From the NCBI GenBank assembly GCA_965661165.1, contig CBFICL010000018.1:1-25360 (forward strand): 25,360 nucleotides of DNA. Direction: 5' to 3'. Shown here piece by piece: positions 24,038 through 25,360 of the stretch (position 1 is the first letter of the stretch; each line of letters begins with the position of its first letter). The notes below the pieces were generated by a model, which was not told where the DNA came from, ran no database searches, and worked only from the letters and a program-made list of their open reading frames with translations. Both the position numbers and the translations under genes were made by a program. Origin of the DNA: Hepatobacter sp965661165. Lineage in GTDB: Bacteria > Pseudomonadota > Alphaproteobacteria > Holosporales > Hepatobacteraceae.

Positions 24038-25006
24038 TCAAAGCCCATGACCATATTTGGCATTAAGGCCCCATATCCACTGCATATCCTCATGGGTGAG
24101 GTGGGTTGCTGCATAATGCTTAGGGTTCATATGAGCAGAAAAGTGAGCTTTAAAGGCGTGAAACGCCGCCATGTTGGGTGCATAGGCTAAGCCTTTTTCT
24201 GGCAAAGTGGCATAGCCATAGCGTGTGAGTTCACGTAGGAAAAAGAGCTCGTCCACATCTGACGGATAGGGCACGTTGGGTGCAAAGTGTTGCGCGATAT
24301 AAGACGGGCAGCGCTCTTCAGGTGCCAGCCACGCGCCAATGCCGTGAGCTGCTAACAGGTGCCAAGGGAAAAGGGGGCCTGGGTCCATGCGTCGTGTGGG
24401 GGCAATATCGCCGTGAGCGAGAATATGGGCAGGCGGGATATCATAGCGTTTGATGAGGGCTTTGATGAGCTGAATGGACACCTCCATTTGAGTGTCGCCA
24501 TAAGTGTACCATGTATAGCCATCCGGCGTTTGTTGATAGGACGAGAGGCTCCAGGGTTGGGGATGCATACTCGTGCTTGGGTTGACATATTCGATGCCCA
24601 AAGAACACGCGTTGAGGGTGTCAACGCCCCGCCAAGAAGAAACGCCCGCATGCCAGGCAATGTCTTCATCACGCACAAATTGCACGAGACACCCCTCGGG
24701 AATATTGGCTTCTGGGTTGTTATGATGCTCTTGTTGCGTAATGACATAGTGGGCACTGACGCGCCTTTGTTTTTGGGGCGCTGTAAAAATCTGTGCTGTG
24801 GTGCGCGCATCGACCTGGGTGCTGTGAAGGATCAGGTGTGTGATGGGGCGGGGTGCCTCAGGTGTTTCCCAGTGGTTACGTGCTTGGTTTTGAGGCGCCT
24901 CAAACACAGCCACACGGGTGCCCGGTTGCCCATAGATCATTTCCTCAGCAAGGTGGATGGGGGTATGGGCCATGCTGAGTTTTTGTGCAAGGGTGTGGGC
25001 ATCCAT
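24038..25006 (-). CDS. N-acetylmuramoyl-L-alanine amidase (AmpD/AmiD type)
   Basis: A zinc amidase that cleaves the bond between muramic acid and L-alanine of peptidoglycan or its fragments. In 322 residues the Amidase_2 core shows His61 (LILHSTQ), SAHYVI, AWHAGVSSW, GIEYVN (Glu139) and HGDIAPTRRMDPGPLFPW, with His198 and Asp208 completing the zinc site. The C-terminal ~80 residues, with RELTRYGYA and a AAFHAFKAHFS helix, look like a peptidoglycan-binding domain as in AmiD. No signal peptide or lipobox is visible, so a cytosolic recycling role is possible, though the two-domain form is usually exported. AAGG precedes the ATG by 6 bases. It diverges from the partial gene at the window end. Confidence 0.9.
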   Translation of the reverse strand: MDAHTLAQKLSMAHTPIHLAEEMIYGQPGTRVAVFEAPQNQARNHWETPEAPRPITHLILHSTQVDARTTAQIFTAPQKQRRVSAHYVITQQEHHNNPEANIPEGCLVQFVRDEDIAWHAGVSSWRGVDTLNACSLGIEYVNPSTSMHPQPWSLSSYQQTPDGYTWYTYGDTQMEVSIQLIKALIKRYDIPPAHILAHGDIAPTRRMDPGPLFPWHLLAAHGIGAWLAPEERCPSYIAQHFAPNVPYPSDVDELFFLRELTRYGYATLPEKGLAYAPNMAAFHAFKAHFSAHMNPKHYAATHLTHEDMQWIWGLNAKYGHGL

Positions 25007-25155
25007 GGGCGGCCTTCAGACTCTGGCTTTGCATACCATCTTGACATAGGTCCAAGGCTCAGCAAAGCCTTCTTCTTGAGCGCCTGTGGTTACAGTGGCT
25101 CAGAATTGGTTATTTTTTTGGAGAGGAAGAGCCACCACAAAAGTTCTTATCACTC

Positions 25156-25360
25156 ATGGTGGCTAAGATGTTACGTCAAGAAGACATCCATGCGGTATCC
25201 AGAACATCATTGCGTGATTATGGTCATGTAGATATCTTGGGTGAGGTGATCAGTCGCCTTGTGGATCGACCAGAAGATATGGCTCTCAACGTCAGTGACG
25301 TGGGGCGGCGCGGTGCTTTTCTGGTGGGGAAAACGTTTTTGCAACATGATCCTGCCTTAT
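25156..25360 (+). CDS. Probable SAM-dependent methyltransferase, N-terminal fragment
   Basis: The reading frame is open to the end of the window; about 68 residues are visible. RTSLRDYGHVDILGEVISRLVDRPEDM resembles the N-terminus of the BioC/NDUFAF5-like methyltransferases of alphaproteobacteria (RDRAA..HDFL..EVAERLxDRLEDV, from memory), which precedes motif I. Here DVGRRGAFL stands where the LDLGxRxG motif is expected. In-frame ATGs at 25156 and 25168 are both possible; the purine-rich GGAGAGGAAGAG at 25120-25131 is too far for either. The frame is open upstream to 25045, so a non-ATG start cannot be excluded. The rest of the gene is needed for a firm call. Confidence 0.42.
   Translation, partial: MVAKMLRQEDIHAVSRTSLRDYGHVDILGEVISRLVDRPEDMALNVSDVGRRGAFLVGKTFLQHDPAL

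Noticed and set aside
24359..25231. Plus-strand 290-residue frame opposite the amidase
   Set aside because: It is the antisense of the well supported amidase gene and shows no domain of its own.

Overview
The window looks like a chromosomal segment of an alphaproteobacterium, probably host-associated (Holosporales- or Rickettsiales-like). The lineage call rests on the gene order secY-adk-rpsM-rpsK-rpoA-rplQ, the 101-residue zinc-free S14, and the CDP-alcohol phosphatidyltransferase. The host-associated lifestyle is inferred from an F-box-like protein, a secreted DxD glycosyltransferase and several signal-peptide proteins of unknown family. No species is assigned.

Region 1 (1-9358, all +) is the spc/alpha ribosomal operon from rpsQ to rplQ, with secY and adk embedded and pssA at the end. 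Genes are tightly packed, often overlapping by 1-11 bp. rpmD (L30) is missing from its usual place: rpsE overlaps rplO directly. A tRNA-Thr(CGU) gene with encoded CCA follows at 9412-9487.

Region 2 (9488-15815) is accessory. It carries, on the minus strand, an SPFH protein resembling plant HIR proteins, an F-box-like protein, a secreted TcdA/GT32-type glycosyltransferase and a small secreted protein with a KOW-like tail. On the plus strand it carries a V8-like secreted serine protease. The borders hold G6/C6-rich stem-loops, one of which is a convincing terminator.

Region 3 (15994-20262, all -) is transport: an NhaC-type antiporter and a three-gene ABC importer of the TrpXYZ-like class (substrate-binding protein, permease, ATPase).

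Region 4 (20771-25360) mixes two secreted orphan proteins, an FkbM methyltransferase gene cut by a single in-frame TGA where Trp is expected, an AmpD/AmiD-type amidase, and the 5' end of a probable methyltransferase running off the window. AT-rich upstream regions with short palindromes precede several of the secreted-protein genes, in contrast with the roughly 50% GC core.

The most interesting content is the cluster of candidate host-directed proteins in regions 2 and 4. No complete new defence or mobile system, CRISPR array or insertion sequence was seen.
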